From positions 1 to 31,399 of the forward strand of contig CBDUQN010000032.1 of NCBI GenBank assembly GCA_965369375.1: a stretch of DNA of 31,399 nucleotides, written 5' to 3'. The translations under genes and the position numbers were made by a program. The notes beneath the pieces were generated by a model that made no database searches, was not told where the DNA came from, and was given only the letters and a program-made list of their open reading frames with translations. This DNA comes from CBDUQN01 sp965369375. Lineage in GTDB: Bacteria; Krumholzibacteriota; Krumholzibacteriia; Krumholzibacteriales; Krumholzibacteriaceae. Each line of letters opens with the position of its first letter. Position 1 is the stretch's first letter. Shown here piece after piece: positions 1 through 8,211 of the stretch.

Positions 1-2
1 AT

Positions 3-1478
3 GAGCCTCTCGAGATGACAAAGCATTATATATTCGCCGTACAGGCGATTGATGAAGCAGGAGCGGTGACGGCGATATTCGACAAGTGCAGAAATGTTCG
101 ACAGTTTGTTGTGACGGAGATGGCGGGACCGCTGCTGACGGTCTGCGAACCGTTTATAGGATGTTTCAGATTTCTCGGGACGAATTTCAGGCCGGAGAAG
201 CGGGATCTGCCGCCGGGCGTTCCCTTGAACTTCAGCTGGCGCGCAGATGCGAGCAATTATGGCGGAGAGATAGTCTGTTACCGTTACGGTTGGGATGTAG
301 TCGACGTGAATGAACCGACCGATTGGGCCGTAACATGCGGTCCGCAGTACACGACGGCGCCGATGCGGAAGCTCTATTCAGGGGTTCATACATTCTTCGT
401 CGAAGTGGTGGACAATGCAGGGACGAATACCCTCGCCCAGATAGAGATCAATATCGTTCCATTCACGATGGAGCGAAACCTGCTCTGGGTCGATGATTTC
501 TATTCAACGGATTTCAACCAGGTAATCTGGGCGATACCGACGGAGACCCAGCACGACAGCTTCTGGGTTAATATTTGCCGACGAGCAGCCGGTTTCGACG
601 ATAACCGCGACATCTATGATGCAGCAGAGCGAAATTACATTATTCCACCCATATCATTTGTCGGACGTTACAAGAACATAATCTGGGTTTACTCGTCGGA
701 GAAAAATGTTTTCAAGGAACTCGTCGAATTCACCCCTGAGAGTCAGGTCGGTCAGGGCAGCAAACTGACAGTAAACTATCTAGCGATATTCCTTTCCAAG
801 GGCGGCCATCTCTGGACGTTGGGCCGCTCCGACAGGGGAGGAGGGCTTGCGTCGGTGCTGAGCTCGTCAGCCCAGTCTTATCCTATGTCGCTGAAGTGCG
901 AGATTATCGGGAACCAGCAAGGGTGCGAAGGGGATACGAGTGGAGTGAACTGCATGGCCTACAAGGACTACTGCATATCCATGCTCGACAAAATTGTCGG
1001 CATAACACGTGAGAGCCCTGATATGCCGCTCCGGACACTGGAACGTGATGCCGCTGTGGATTTCATCCGTGACGATTCGGATGCCATGACCGTTACTCGG
1101 TCGGACTTGCCATCGAAGCTCGAACTATGGGAAGAGATCACGCGACCGGGCAGATTCTTCGATCCGCTTGTAAGGGGTTTTACATATGTTGAATTATACG
1201 ATCCGGAGTACTGGATGGAGACGACCTATATTACATCGCAGGGGTGTTTCCATCCGATGTACCGGATGCGCGCGAGGAACACCCTGTCCTCTCTCAATAA
1301 TGTTACCGCGGCCATTTGGGTTGCCAAGTACGATGACATCATTCCTGATGTTGAATCCGGCCTTGCAAAAGCAGCGCCGAGCATTCACCTGGGATTTCCG
1401 CTCTGGTTCTTCAAGCGTGAGCAAGCCGACAGTCTCGTTGCTGTAATTCTCGACGAGTGGGGAATCCTAAACGAGTAA
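3..1478 (+). CDS. Exported Ig/Fn3-like protein, N-terminus outside window
   Basis: The reading frame is open to the first base of the window and the residues before the first ATG (position 15) read naturally into a beta-sandwich, so the gene is almost certainly cut at its 5' end. The visible 490 or so residues start with one or two Ig/fibronectin-like modules (motif YIFAVQAIDEAG, then GVHTFFVEVVDNAGTN near residue 130). After a linker comes a domain beginning NLLWVDDFYSTDFNQ with a later stretch NYLAIFLSKGGHLWTLGRS, which resembles the glutamine-amidotransferase-like folds found in large secreted FCB proteins; this is inference from pattern only. There is no C-terminal sorting domain; the protein ends at TAA 1476-1478, five bases before the next start, so the two genes are probably co-transcribed. 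No enzyme function can be assigned. Confidence 0.75.
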   Translation, partial: EPLEMTKHYIFAVQAIDEAGAVTAIFDKCRNVRQFVVTEMAGPLLTVCEPFIGCFRFLGTNFRPEKRDLPPGVPLNFSWRADASNYGGEIVCYRYGWDVVDVNEPTDWAVTCGPQYTTAPMRKLYSGVHTFFVEVVDNAGTNTLAQIEINIVPFTMERNLLWVDDFYSTDFNQVIWAIPTETQHDSFWVNICRRAAGFDDNRDIYDAAERNYIIPPISFVGRYKNIIWVYSSEKNVFKELVEFTPESQVGQGSKLTVNYLAIFLSKGGHLWTLGRSDRGGGLASVLSSSAQSYPMSLKCEIIGNQQGCEGDTSGVNCMAYKDYCISMLDKIVGITRESPDMPLRTLERDAAVDFIRDDSDAMTVTRSDLPSKLELWEEITRPGRFFDPLVRGFTYVELYDPEYWMETTYITSQGCFHPMYRMRARNTLSSLNNVTAAIWVAKYDDIIPDVESGLAKAAPSIHLGFPLWFFKREQADSLVAVILDEWGILNE

Positions 1479-1482
1479 GGCT

Positions 1483-3459
1483 GTGTCGAAATCGCTTTGC
1501 GGCTTTAAATTCCTCGAAAGGAAAGCGCGAAGGGATCGGTTGAGTATTGGCGTTGCACTGATCCTTGTCGTATCGGTATGCGCCCATGCTTCGGGTGATG
1601 TTCATGATATGGTGGTGATGAGCGATCGATGGAACGCGCAACGGGCGGATATCGAATGGGCGGAATTCAACTGCACGATCCTTGACAGCCTGTCGGGAGA
1701 CACGCTTGCTGCGCAGTGCTGGATTATGAGCGCCGCCCTCGGCCCGGCTCACGACGGCTTTTTTTTCTACACCGGCGGTTCATTCTCGTTTTTCCTTCCC
1801 GAATCCACGACCGTTATCAGGATAGGTCACGGACCGGAATACCGGGCGGTGTCTGATACCATCGAGATATCGCAGGATACCTCGGTGGTTTACCGCCTAA
1901 AGAGAGAGATCAATATGGCGGAACTCGATTGGTATTCTGGTGACTGCCACGTTCATATCAATCATGAGGGCGGGGAATTTGAAGTCTTTCCGGAGGATGC
2001 GCATCTCATGGGAAAGGCGGAAGGACTCAATGTCGTCAACTGTCTCGATAACGAATATTACTTTGCCGGCGAGCCGGATCCAAGCAGCACTCCCGATTGT
2101 ATTGTTTACATGAGCGAGGAGAACAGGAGCTCCTCGTACGGTCATCTGGGTCTGCTCGGCTTGACATCACCGGTGCTTCCCTATTCATCGATCTGGGATC
2201 CACTGACGATGGATGTCGCCGATTCGACCCATGCGCAACCCGGAGCGCTTGTTGTATCGGCGCACCCGACTTCATCGGAAGATTTCTGGGATGTGTATGA
2301 ATGGCCGGGATCCGGGATCGCCCGGGAGCTCCCGGTTGATGTGGTTCATGATAAAATCGACGCCATGGAGGTGCTGTCATTCAGCAACAACAGCTACAAC
2401 GACGCAGCGCTCGATTTATGGTACCGGCTTTTGAATTGCGGATTCGAGATCCCTGCATGCGCCGGCACGGATGCGCTGATGAACCGAAGAGAGCGCCATC
2501 GAATCCCCGGAGCTTACCGTACATACGTTTACATTCCAGAAGATTTCGCAGGCGGATTTACATATTACAACTGGCTTTCGCAATTGAAGGCGGGAAGAAC
2601 GTTTATTACCAATGGTCCATTGATACCATATTTCCGCATCGAGGATGCCCCGCCGGGAGACGTCGTAGACCTGCCGACCTGGCGGTGGAACGTAAGATGC
2701 GCCATTTCGATATTCAGCCTCTATCCGTTTGAAAGCGTGCAGATCGTCAGGAACGGGAGGGTCGTAAAGACTTATAATTTCCAACCGCCGGCGTACAGTT
2801 TCAATGCGACGTTCAAAGTCTCAGTCTATGAGAGCTCATGGATAGCAGCGAGGGTGTACGGTGAAAACAACCACTGGCAGATAAAAGGAATGGAAGTGTT
2901 CGCCCACACGGGTCCCGTCTACGTCATGTTCGATAATGAAAGGATCGTCAAGACTCCCGATGTGGAATATTTCATACAGTGGATACGTGAGCTGATGTTG
3001 CTTACGAAAATTAGAGGTGAATTTCCCGATCCATTGGTGGAGGCGAGAGTCAACGATGAGCTCGAACAGGCATTGCAATTCTATGAGGATCTCATAGGAG
3101 CAAACACGCACGCCGACCAGCCAGGGGAATTATTCGATATCACCAGGGCCCTGTTTCAAAACGCGCCCAATCCTTTCAGCGCCGGCACGTTTATTGAGTT
3201 CCACCTCCCCCATGGAACGGACGGATACTGGAATGGCTCCGGTGAGGACAATCGAGGCTCCGATGCGCAACTGATCGTCTTCGATGCGCGTGGTCGGGTG
3301 ATCAGAAGGCTCTTCGACAAATTCGGGGCTGCCGGCAGACACCGGCTCTACTGGGACGGGAGGGATGATCACGGGAATCGCGTTGCGAGCGGGGTTTATT
3401 TCTACCATCTGAGAGTGGGGGATAGGAGCTCGAGCAGAAAAATGCTGCTGATAAGATAG
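1483..3459 (+). CDS. Secreted CehA/McbA-like (PHP-type) metallohydrolase with C-terminal sorting domain
   Basis: 658 residues from a GTG start. Residues about 18-37 form a signal peptide (IGVALILVVSVCAHA). The core carries DWYSGDCHVHINH (H156, H158), VVSAHP near 255 and PACAGTDA near 325, the metal-ligand pattern of the CehA/McbA branch of the PHP superfamily, whose members hydrolyse ester or phosphoester bonds. The last 90 residues are a FlgD-like Ig sorting domain: NAPNPFSAGTFIEF, VFDARGRVIRRLF, YWDGRDDHGNRVASGVYFY, ending KMLLIR. Proteins with this tail are usually exported and then anchored or released by a type 9-like system; a PorV-like protein is encoded at 23840. The start is chosen because it gives a signal peptide; there is no strong Shine-Dalgarno and translation may be coupled to the gene just upstream. 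The stop codon lies at the junction of a 34-bp tandem duplication. Substrate unknown. Confidence 0.8.
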   Translation: MSKSLCGFKFLERKARRDRLSIGVALILVVSVCAHASGDVHDMVVMSDRWNAQRADIEWAEFNCTILDSLSGDTLAAQCWIMSAALGPAHDGFFFYTGGSFSFFLPESTTVIRIGHGPEYRAVSDTIEISQDTSVVYRLKREINMAELDWYSGDCHVHINHEGGEFEVFPEDAHLMGKAEGLNVVNCLDNEYYFAGEPDPSSTPDCIVYMSEENRSSSYGHLGLLGLTSPVLPYSSIWDPLTMDVADSTHAQPGALVVSAHPTSSEDFWDVYEWPGSGIARELPVDVVHDKIDAMEVLSFSNNSYNDAALDLWYRLLNCGFEIPACAGTDALMNRRERHRIPGAYRTYVYIPEDFAGGFTYYNWLSQLKAGRTFITNGPLIPYFRIEDAPPGDVVDLPTWRWNVRCAISIFSLYPFESVQIVRNGRVVKTYNFQPPAYSFNATFKVSVYESSWIAARVYGENNHWQIKGMEVFAHTGPVYVMFDNERIVKTPDVEYFIQWIRELMLLTKIRGEFPDPLVEARVNDELEQALQFYEDLIGANTHADQPGELFDITRALFQNAPNPFSAGTFIEFHLPHGTDGYWNGSGEDNRGSDAQLIVFDARGRVIRRLFDKFGAAGRHRLYWDGRDDHGNRVASGVYFYHLRVGDRSSSRKMLLIR

Positions 3460-3488
3460 GAGCTCGAGCAGAAAAATGTTGCTGATAA
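3421..3488 (+). repeat. 34-bp tandem duplication across the stop codon
   Basis: Two adjacent copies, 3421-3454 and 3455-3488, both begin GATAGGAGCTCGAGCAG and differ at one base (C versus T at the 24th position). The first copy encodes the last residues of the metallohydrolase (DRSSSRKMLLI); the TAG stop is made where copy one joins copy two. Because 34 is not a multiple of three, the second copy is out of frame and untranslated. Confidence 0.9.
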
Positions 3489-3655
3489 AATATGTCTCTC
3501 TACTGAATAATTAGGGATTTTGAAAGAAATGGGTGCCTCAATAGTTTGAATCCGGAAAATGATTCTGATTTGAAAACGACATCATCTTTGATGTAGCCTC
3601 TGATTACTAACAGCAACTGCCCCCGAATCAGATCCGATCCAGGGGCAGTTGTGAT
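3489..3655. other. Intergenic region with two hairpins
   Basis: No gene is visible between the duplicated gene end and the tRNA. Two inverted repeats are present. One is ACATCA/TGATGT with a 4-base loop at 3579-3594. The other has 10-bp arms CAACTGCCCC (3614-3623) and GGGGCAGTTG (3642-3651) with an 18-base loop. The second lies 4 bases beyond the tRNA 3' end and could be a terminator or processing signal for the minus-strand transcript. Neither has a strong U tract; on the minus strand the first is followed by CGTTTTC. Confidence 0.5.
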
Positions 3656-3732
<77 letters not shown>

Positions 3733-3752
3733 CTATTTTCCTTGCATAGAAA

Positions 3753-4154
3753 CTAAGGCTTACCGAAGTACCTGTCAAGAGCCGGTGCTATGAAACTTCC
3801 TTTTTTTTCATCGGCCTGCAACAGTATAATGCGGTAGACGCGCTCGCCGGGCCTCAGATATCCATATTTTTCACGAGCGACTTTTTCTATGGCAAATGGG
3901 TCGTTTTCGAGTTTTTCAATCTCACCTGATAGATGTTTGTTGTCACTTTCGAGCTCCCGAATCTGAGCCTGCAGATTATTCAGCTGTTTCTGCGCCGTCC
4001 AGATGTTCCATAGACCGGCATCGCTCGCGATAAATATCACCACGACGAGCGCGACGATCGAAAGAAGCAGGATCCGGGCGACCTGCGGGCTGATTTCAAC
4101 GGAGTTTCGCTTTATCCTCAGGTACTTATTTCCTTGTCCCCAGAGGCTCTTCAT
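3753..4154 (-). CDS. DivIC/FtsB-family septum formation initiator
   Basis: 133 residues. A short basic N-terminus is followed by one transmembrane segment (about 26-46, VARILLLSIVALVVVIFIA), then a leucine-zipper-like coiled coil (about 53-87, QKQLNNLQAQIRELESDN...), then the family signature IEKVAREKYGYLRPGERVYR. This is the bitopic inner-membrane architecture of FtsB/DivIC, which pairs with FtsL and FtsQ/DivIB in the division complex and helps activate FtsWI. The length is normal, with a slightly long C-terminal tail. A Shine-Dalgarno-like AAGGA lies just upstream of ATG 4154 on the minus strand. The initiator tRNA follows 20 bp after the stop. Gene family is clear; whether to call it ftsB or divIC is not. 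Confidence 0.88.
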   Translation of the reverse strand: MKSLWGQGNKYLRIKRNSVEISPQVARILLLSIVALVVVIFIASDAGLWNIWTAQKQLNNLQAQIRELESDNKHLSGEIEKLENDPFAIEKVAREKYGYLRPGERVYRIILLQADEKKGSFIAPALDRYFGKP

Positions 4155-4225
4155 GCTGTTCCTTCTCGCTCGAAACGTGTAACTCCTTCAACTATAACAC
4201 GTAATCAACAGTCGATACGGAGCCT

Positions 4226-4255
4226 AGTCTAATTATTTTTTATTTGTGGTGTCAA
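4226..4255 (-). promoter_or_regulatory. Candidate sigma-70 promoter for the DivIC-like gene
   Basis: On the minus strand a perfect TTGACA (4255-4250) is followed after 18 bases by TAGACT (4231-4226), a 4-of-6 match to TATAAT. It would start transcription near 4219, about 65 bases ahead of the ATG at 4154. Assigned by eye only. Confidence 0.4.
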
Positions 4256-4451
4256 GGAAAATTACTTCCCGAATCGATTTATGGCTTCACAATGGGCAAT
4301 TCCCGGGGGCTGCACGTGTACCTGGATGGAAAAACAGAGCCGCTTGCCGGCCGTTTGAGAGAAATTCGTCTTTTCACGCAATTTTTAACTTGATATCTTT
4401 TTCCTGTGCGGATTTAAATGCCCGGAGAATTAGAAAATAAAACATATCAGG

Positions 4452-4477
4452 GGAAACTTATTTTTGCCGACTCCGTA
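4452..4477 (+). promoter_or_regulatory. ECF-type (sigma-W-like) autoregulatory promoter
   Basis: GGAAAC (4452-4457), exactly 16 bases, then CGTA (4474-4477). This matches the established ECF promoter pattern (T)GAAAC-N16-CGTA and sits directly in front of the ECF sigma gene, as expected of autoregulation. The predicted start site (about 4484) leaves only about 10 bases before the TTG start and would fall inside the Shine-Dalgarno AAGGTGA (4482-4488), so either the leader is very short or a second promoter is used. Confidence 0.65.
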
Positions 4478-4493
4478 ATGTAAGGTGAAGTAA

Positions 4494-5093
4494 TTGAAAC
4501 GAGAAGATGCCCAGCTTGTTGAGAGGTGCTTGAGAGGAGATGAGAAGGCTTTTGAGGAGCTTCTTAACAAATACAAGGCTTCCGTTTACAGCATCTGCTA
4601 TAGAATGGTCAGGAACCACTCGGATGCTGAAGATCTTTCACAGGAAGTATTTATCAGGACCTTCTCCGTTCTCGATCGCTATGATCCTTCGTACCCTTTT
4701 TCGAGCTGGCTGTTCAGAATTACATCGAATCTTTGTATTGATTTTTTGCGTAAGGTCAAGGGAGGAACAATATCCCTCGATAAGCCGGTCGAGAGCAGTG
4801 ATGGTGAGATGCCCCGTCAGCTCCCATCAAAGGATGCGCAACCGGACAGGGAGGTGGAATCAAAGGAGATGATGGCTGTCCTGGAAGAAGCGATTAGCAC
4901 GCTGCCCGAGCATTACAAGATCATCGTATTACTCAGGCATCAGGAGCAGCTTACCTATGCGGAGATATCAGACAATCTCGGGATTCCACTCGGAACGGTG
5001 AAAGCGAGAATTCACAGAGCGAGGAGCTATATAAAAGAGTTTTTCCAGGGAAAAGGCATGCTCGATAAAAATGGAGAGTTAGGTGGTGATTGA
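4494..5093 (+). CDS. ECF-family RNA polymerase sigma factor (RpoE-like)
   Basis: 199 residues. Region 2 runs from about 8 to 90 with DAEDLSQEVFIRTFSVLDRY and PFSSWLFRITSNLCIDFLRK, the core-binding and -10 recognition helices. A polar linker follows, then region 4 from about 125 to 180 (LPEHYKIIVLLRHQEQLTYAEISDNLGIPLGTVKARIHRAR), the -35-binding helix-turn-helix. Region 1 and region 3 are absent, as usual for ECF factors. The TTG start is chosen because AAGGTGA lies 5 bases upstream and the protein begins at the usual family position. Its stop lies 2 bases before the ATG of the DUF4097 gene. The gene is first in an operon with a zinc-binding anti-sigma candidate two genes later and is preceded by a matching ECF promoter, so it very probably controls itself and an envelope-stress response. 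Confidence 0.92.
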   Translation: MKREDAQLVERCLRGDEKAFEELLNKYKASVYSICYRMVRNHSDAEDLSQEVFIRTFSVLDRYDPSYPFSSWLFRITSNLCIDFLRKVKGGTISLDKPVESSDGEMPRQLPSKDAQPDREVESKEMMAVLEEAISTLPEHYKIIVLLRHQEQLTYAEISDNLGIPLGTVKARIHRARSYIKEFFQGKGMLDKNGELGGD

Positions 5094-5095
5094 TC

Positions 5096-6187
5096 ATGAG
5101 TCGCGGTAAATTGCGCCAGTTTTCTCATCTCGTCGTTGTTCTGTCGATTGCACTCACCGGGACGGTTTATGCCGGCTCGGTCAAGCACGAGGAGAAGGTA
5201 CACAAGACGATCGAAATCAGGGATGAAAGCCGCCTCGTTGTCGAAAGCAAGAGAGGGGATATCACCATCCTTGGTGAGGCGGGCAGAAACGAGGTGCAGC
5301 TTACCATTATCAAGCGGGTCAAGGCGAAGAGCCAAGAAGAGGCGGAACGTCTCGCCGGCCTTCTGGATATCGAAATCGATAGAGATGGCCGTGAATTGGT
5401 TATAAGCACGAAATATCCGAAGGGTGATGATTCGAAGAGAAGCATATTTTCCTATCTCATGCAGCGGTATCCGAAGATGAGTATGGAACTTGTTTTAGTC
5501 GTTCCGCCGGAGCTCGATATCGAGCTGACGTCTGCGAGCGGGGATCTTTCGGTTTCCAATATCAACGGATCCGTGGAGCTGACCGCCGCGAGCGGAGATC
5601 TGCAAACGATCAACATAGGCGGTTCACTGAACATGACCGTTGCCAGCGGTGATATCGATGTAGAGAATGTCGACGGTGAGGCGCGGTTTTCGAGTGCGAG
5701 CGGAGATATAACCGCTCGCAGGTTAAGCAGTGATGCCCTCATACAAACGGCTTCCGGAGATATCGAGATGATCGACATCGGTGGTGACGTCGAGGCGGAA
5801 ACGATAAGCGGCGATATCGTGGTGGAAGGTGTGGGTTCCGTTATCTACAAGGGAGTGAGCGGATCGGCTCGATTCATCGATGTGAGAGGCGGTGTTTCCG
5901 CCGCAACGGCGAGCGGAGATCTCACTTTCAAGGTCATTCCCGAAGATAACTTAGATTACACCATCAGGGCGTCGAGCGGTGATATAAAGCTCCATTTTCT
6001 CATGATAATGCCCGGTGGGTACGTCTTGAAGGTGGGAACGACCACCGGTGATATAAACGCGAGTCTCCCCATCAGGCTGACGAAGGTGGGAAGGAACCAC
6101 CTCGCCGGCATTGTCCGTGAAGGGAGATCGAAGGTCGTGCTCGAGACGGCAAGTGGTGATATTTTAATATTGGAGCCTGAGGAGTAG
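5096..6187 (+). CDS. Exported DUF4097-family beta-repeat protein
   Basis: 363 residues from ATG 5096, which has AGGTGG 9 bases upstream; an in-frame TTG at 5090 is too close to that site. An N-terminal signal peptide ends near VYA-G (residues 1-27). Residues about 140-360 contain some ten copies of a turn motif (A)SGD(I/L) spaced every 17-25 residues, for example SASGDLSVSNI, AASGDLQTINI, VASGDIDVENV and TASGDIEMIDI, typical of the right-handed beta-helix-like DUF4097 family ('putative adhesin'). The biochemical role of this family is not established; in many bacteria it sits beside ECF sigma and anti-sigma genes, as here. It probably acts at the cell surface or in the periplasm. It is followed 5 bases later by the anti-sigma candidate. 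Confidence 0.82.
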   Translation: MSRGKLRQFSHLVVVLSIALTGTVYAGSVKHEEKVHKTIEIRDESRLVVESKRGDITILGEAGRNEVQLTIIKRVKAKSQEEAERLAGLLDIEIDRDGRELVISTKYPKGDDSKRSIFSYLMQRYPKMSMELVLVVPPELDIELTSASGDLSVSNINGSVELTAASGDLQTINIGGSLNMTVASGDIDVENVDGEARFSSASGDITARRLSSDALIQTASGDIEMIDIGGDVEAETISGDIVVEGVGSVIYKGVSGSARFIDVRGGVSAATASGDLTFKVIPEDNLDYTIRASSGDIKLHFLMIMPGGYVLKVGTTTGDINASLPIRLTKVGRNHLAGIVREGRSKVVLETASGDILILEPEE

Positions 6188-6192
6188 AAATC

Positions 6193-6840
6193 ATGGAATG
6201 CCATCTTTTCGGGTTGCTCATACAGCGTTATTATGATGACGACCTCGGGGCGGTCGAGAGGGCCGAGCACGAAAATCACAGGCGGACGTGTGCGTCATGC
6301 CTTGAAAAGGATAGACAGTTCTCGGCTGTATTCAATTTACTCGGCAACATCCCACTCTTCGAACCTGCAGAGGATTTCAACGAGAAGGTCCTTTCCCGTG
6401 TCGATATTTCTCGCTACCGCGCAAGCGCGATCAGAAAGGCAATGAACGCGCTCGGCGCGGCATGGGACTGGGTGCCGACGCCGGTGCGGGTCGGAACGGT
6501 TTTGGCCGGAGCCTTCGTTCTCTTCATAACGGCATACAGGCCGTTCCTCGATTTGATGATTGCAGTAGGAAACAGGACGCTCACCTTTTTTGGCTCCGGA
6601 CTCGTCTTGATAAAGGAGCTTGCGGGCAGGTCAGAAACGCTTATAAAGTATTTTGGCTCCGCAACTAATTTCAAGGTAGCTGGTGAAACGCTTCTCCGCA
6701 CTATGCAGAAGCTGATTGCCACGATTCCCGTTTCGCATGTCGCCCTGGTGACCGCGGCGGTTCTCATCGCTCTCGTCGTTATTATCAGAGCAACGCGCGT
6801 CGCCTGGAAAAAGGGAGAAACGCATGTTGGTATTTTTTAG
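6193..6840 (+). CDS. Membrane anti-sigma factor candidate with zinc-finger (zf-HC2) domain
   Basis: 215 residues. The N-terminus has C3, H29, C33 and C36, giving the H-x3-C-x2-C signature (HRRTCASC) of zinc-containing anti-sigma factors, whose cytoplasmic domain holds the ECF sigma inactive. Transmembrane segments are predicted around 98-118 and 180-199, with a possible membrane-associated stretch around 119-141. It starts at ATG 6193 with GAGGAG (6179-6184) upstream and is translationally coupled to the next gene, which it overlaps by 17 bp. The position in an ECF operon supports the anti-sigma role; however the gene is separated from sigma by the DUF4097 gene, and the second membrane segment is unusual for the one-span RsiW/ChrR-type proteins. 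Release by regulated proteolysis is inference. Confidence 0.78.
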   Translation: MECHLFGLLIQRYYDDDLGAVERAEHENHRRTCASCLEKDRQFSAVFNLLGNIPLFEPAEDFNEKVLSRVDISRYRASAIRKAMNALGAAWDWVPTPVRVGTVLAGAFVLFITAYRPFLDLMIAVGNRTLTFFGSGLVLIKELAGRSETLIKYFGSATNFKVAGETLLRTMQKLIATIPVSHVALVTAAVLIALVVIIRATRVAWKKGETHVGIF

Positions 6841-8128
6841 CGGTATTATTTTTAAAATTCTTTTTGTCCTGGCAATGACGCTTTTTTCGATCGTTCCCCG
6901 CAGTCTTGTTTCTATCACCAATGAAAAGGATTCCCAGGTTCGCATAACCGTATCCATAGATCAGGGAGAAGCGAAGGAAGATACCGCTAAGACTGCCAAG
7001 CCGGACAGTGCGCCGAAGCCGGTAAAGGCGGAGAAGCGGGAAGAACCGGAGAAAAAGGGAAAGAAGCCGGTCAAGATCGAGATTACCGATCAGGGTATCA
7101 GGGTCAGCGCCGAGGGAGAGGATAAATTCATTCTCGAGTTCGATTCGGAAGAGCTCCATAAGAGCCTCCAGGAATTGGAAGAGGCGATCAAAGAAAATCT
7201 GCCTGAAGAGATGGATTATCTCAAGGAATCTATAATCGAGCAGCTGGCCGACGATGAGGATAGGAAATTCTACAAGGACCGGGGCCGGGACCTTATCAAG
7301 GTCGGAGAAAGCCTTCATATCGGCAAGTACGAGCTCGTCAGAGGCGATTTGGTTTCCATCGCGGGGGATATAACCGTTGAGGGGAAGGTGATGGGCAGTG
7401 TCGTCTCGATCTTTGGAAATGTGGAGCTCGAATCCACTGCTATCGTCAATGGCGATGTCGTATGCGTCCTCGGCGAGCTTTACCGTGACGGGGAAGCGAG
7501 GATACGGGGAGAAATCGTCTCCATAGGTCCCGAGTCGCCGTCGTTCAATTGGGTCTTTCCTGCTTTCGGGAGAGGCGCTATCAAGCTCTTGACAACGCTC
7601 ATTGCGCTCATCATCGGCATACTCCTGATGGGAATAGTCACCGCATTAATGAGTGATCGAATTAAGAGATCCTCGACACATGTTTTCGGATCGTTCTTCA
7701 AATCACTCGGCGTCGGTATTCTCATACTGATCGTCGGTTCCATCGTTATTGGAGTTATTATTGCCATTCTCAGCATAACCATTATCGGAATACCGGTCGC
7801 GGCTCTTGTCTTCTTCTCCTATATGGTTCTGATTCTGTTGGGCTACTTCGTAAGCGCTCTCGCTCTCGGGAAGGCGGCGTGTAGCAAATTCAGTATACAG
7901 AGTGAATCACTGTTCATTCAGGGAGCAATCGGCATCTTTCTGCTGACAGTGCTGTACTTCGTCGCGGGCCTGATGTATTTCAACCCGTTTCTCGGTCACT
8001 TCAGACTGATCCTCAAACACTTTGGCAGATTCATCACTATCCTCGCGGCGTTCACCGGTGTCGGTGCATTTATCGTTTCGAAGGCGGGCGGATTGTCGAT
8101 GAAAAAAAAGCCGTCGCTACCGGAATAA
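6824..8128 (+). CDS. Polytopic membrane protein with bactofilin-like segment
   Basis: 434 residues, starting at ATG 6824 inside the end of the anti-sigma gene with AGGGAGAAA as ribosome-binding site. An N-terminal hydrophobic segment (about 3-26) is followed by a highly charged K/E/P-rich region (45-90). After an acidic helical stretch comes a beta-repeat (about 170-235: GDLVSIAGDITVEGKVMGSV..IFGNVELES..NGDVVCVLGELY) like polymer-forming bactofilin modules. Residues 245-430 hold four or so transmembrane helices (KLLTTLIALIIGILLMGIV and three more). This combination is seen in uncharacterised membrane proteins near DUF4097 and ECF genes. It may organise or sense the envelope; no catalytic motif is visible. 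It is the last gene of the apparent sigma operon. Confidence 0.7.
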   Translation: MLVFFSGIIFKILFVLAMTLFSIVPRSLVSITNEKDSQVRITVSIDQGEAKEDTAKTAKPDSAPKPVKAEKREEPEKKGKKPVKIEITDQGIRVSAEGEDKFILEFDSEELHKSLQELEEAIKENLPEEMDYLKESIIEQLADDEDRKFYKDRGRDLIKVGESLHIGKYELVRGDLVSIAGDITVEGKVMGSVVSIFGNVELESTAIVNGDVVCVLGELYRDGEARIRGEIVSIGPESPSFNWVFPAFGRGAIKLLTTLIALIIGILLMGIVTALMSDRIKRSSTHVFGSFFKSLGVGILILIVGSIVIGVIIAILSITIIGIPVAALVFFSYMVLILLGYFVSALALGKAACSKFSIQSESLFIQGAIGIFLLTVLYFVAGLMYFNPFLGHFRLILKHFGRFITILAAFTGVGAFIVSKAGGLSMKKKPSLPE

Positions 8129-8159
8129 TTTGTGCATTCCGCTTTACAGCGTCTGGACT

Positions 8160-8180
8160 CCTTATTATTTTTAAATAAGG
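8160..8180 (+). terminator. Weak AT-rich hairpin after the ECF operon
   Basis: Perfect 7-bp arms CCTTATT and AATAAGG enclose a 7-base T-rich loop. It lies 31 bp after the last operon stop and 31 bp before the Omp85 gene. The following sequence (ATAATGCTTTTC) is only partly U-rich, so termination would be weak; some read-through into the Omp85 gene is possible. Confidence 0.35.
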
Positions 8181-8211
8181 ATAATGCTTTTCATCCAAGG
8201 ATCGTGACGCT

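Larger units (their letters stand above)
4155..4493. other. Divergent intergenic region between division gene and ECF sigma operon
   Basis: About 340 bp with no convincing gene. It holds the minus-strand TTGACA promoter candidate near 4226-4255 and the sigma-W-like promoter at 4452-4477. A 64-codon open stretch at 4246-4440 lacks a ribosome-binding site and has no recognisable family pattern, so it is not annotated as a gene. Confidence 0.6.

Noticed and set aside
4246..4440. 64-codon open frame in the divergent intergenic region
   Set aside because: No ribosome-binding site, no protein-like pattern, and it lies between two promoters.
8122..8137. Sigma-54-like element (GG and GC 10 bases apart) before the Omp85 gene
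   Set aside because: Only the GG, GC and a few other bases match; the TGGCAC block is missing.
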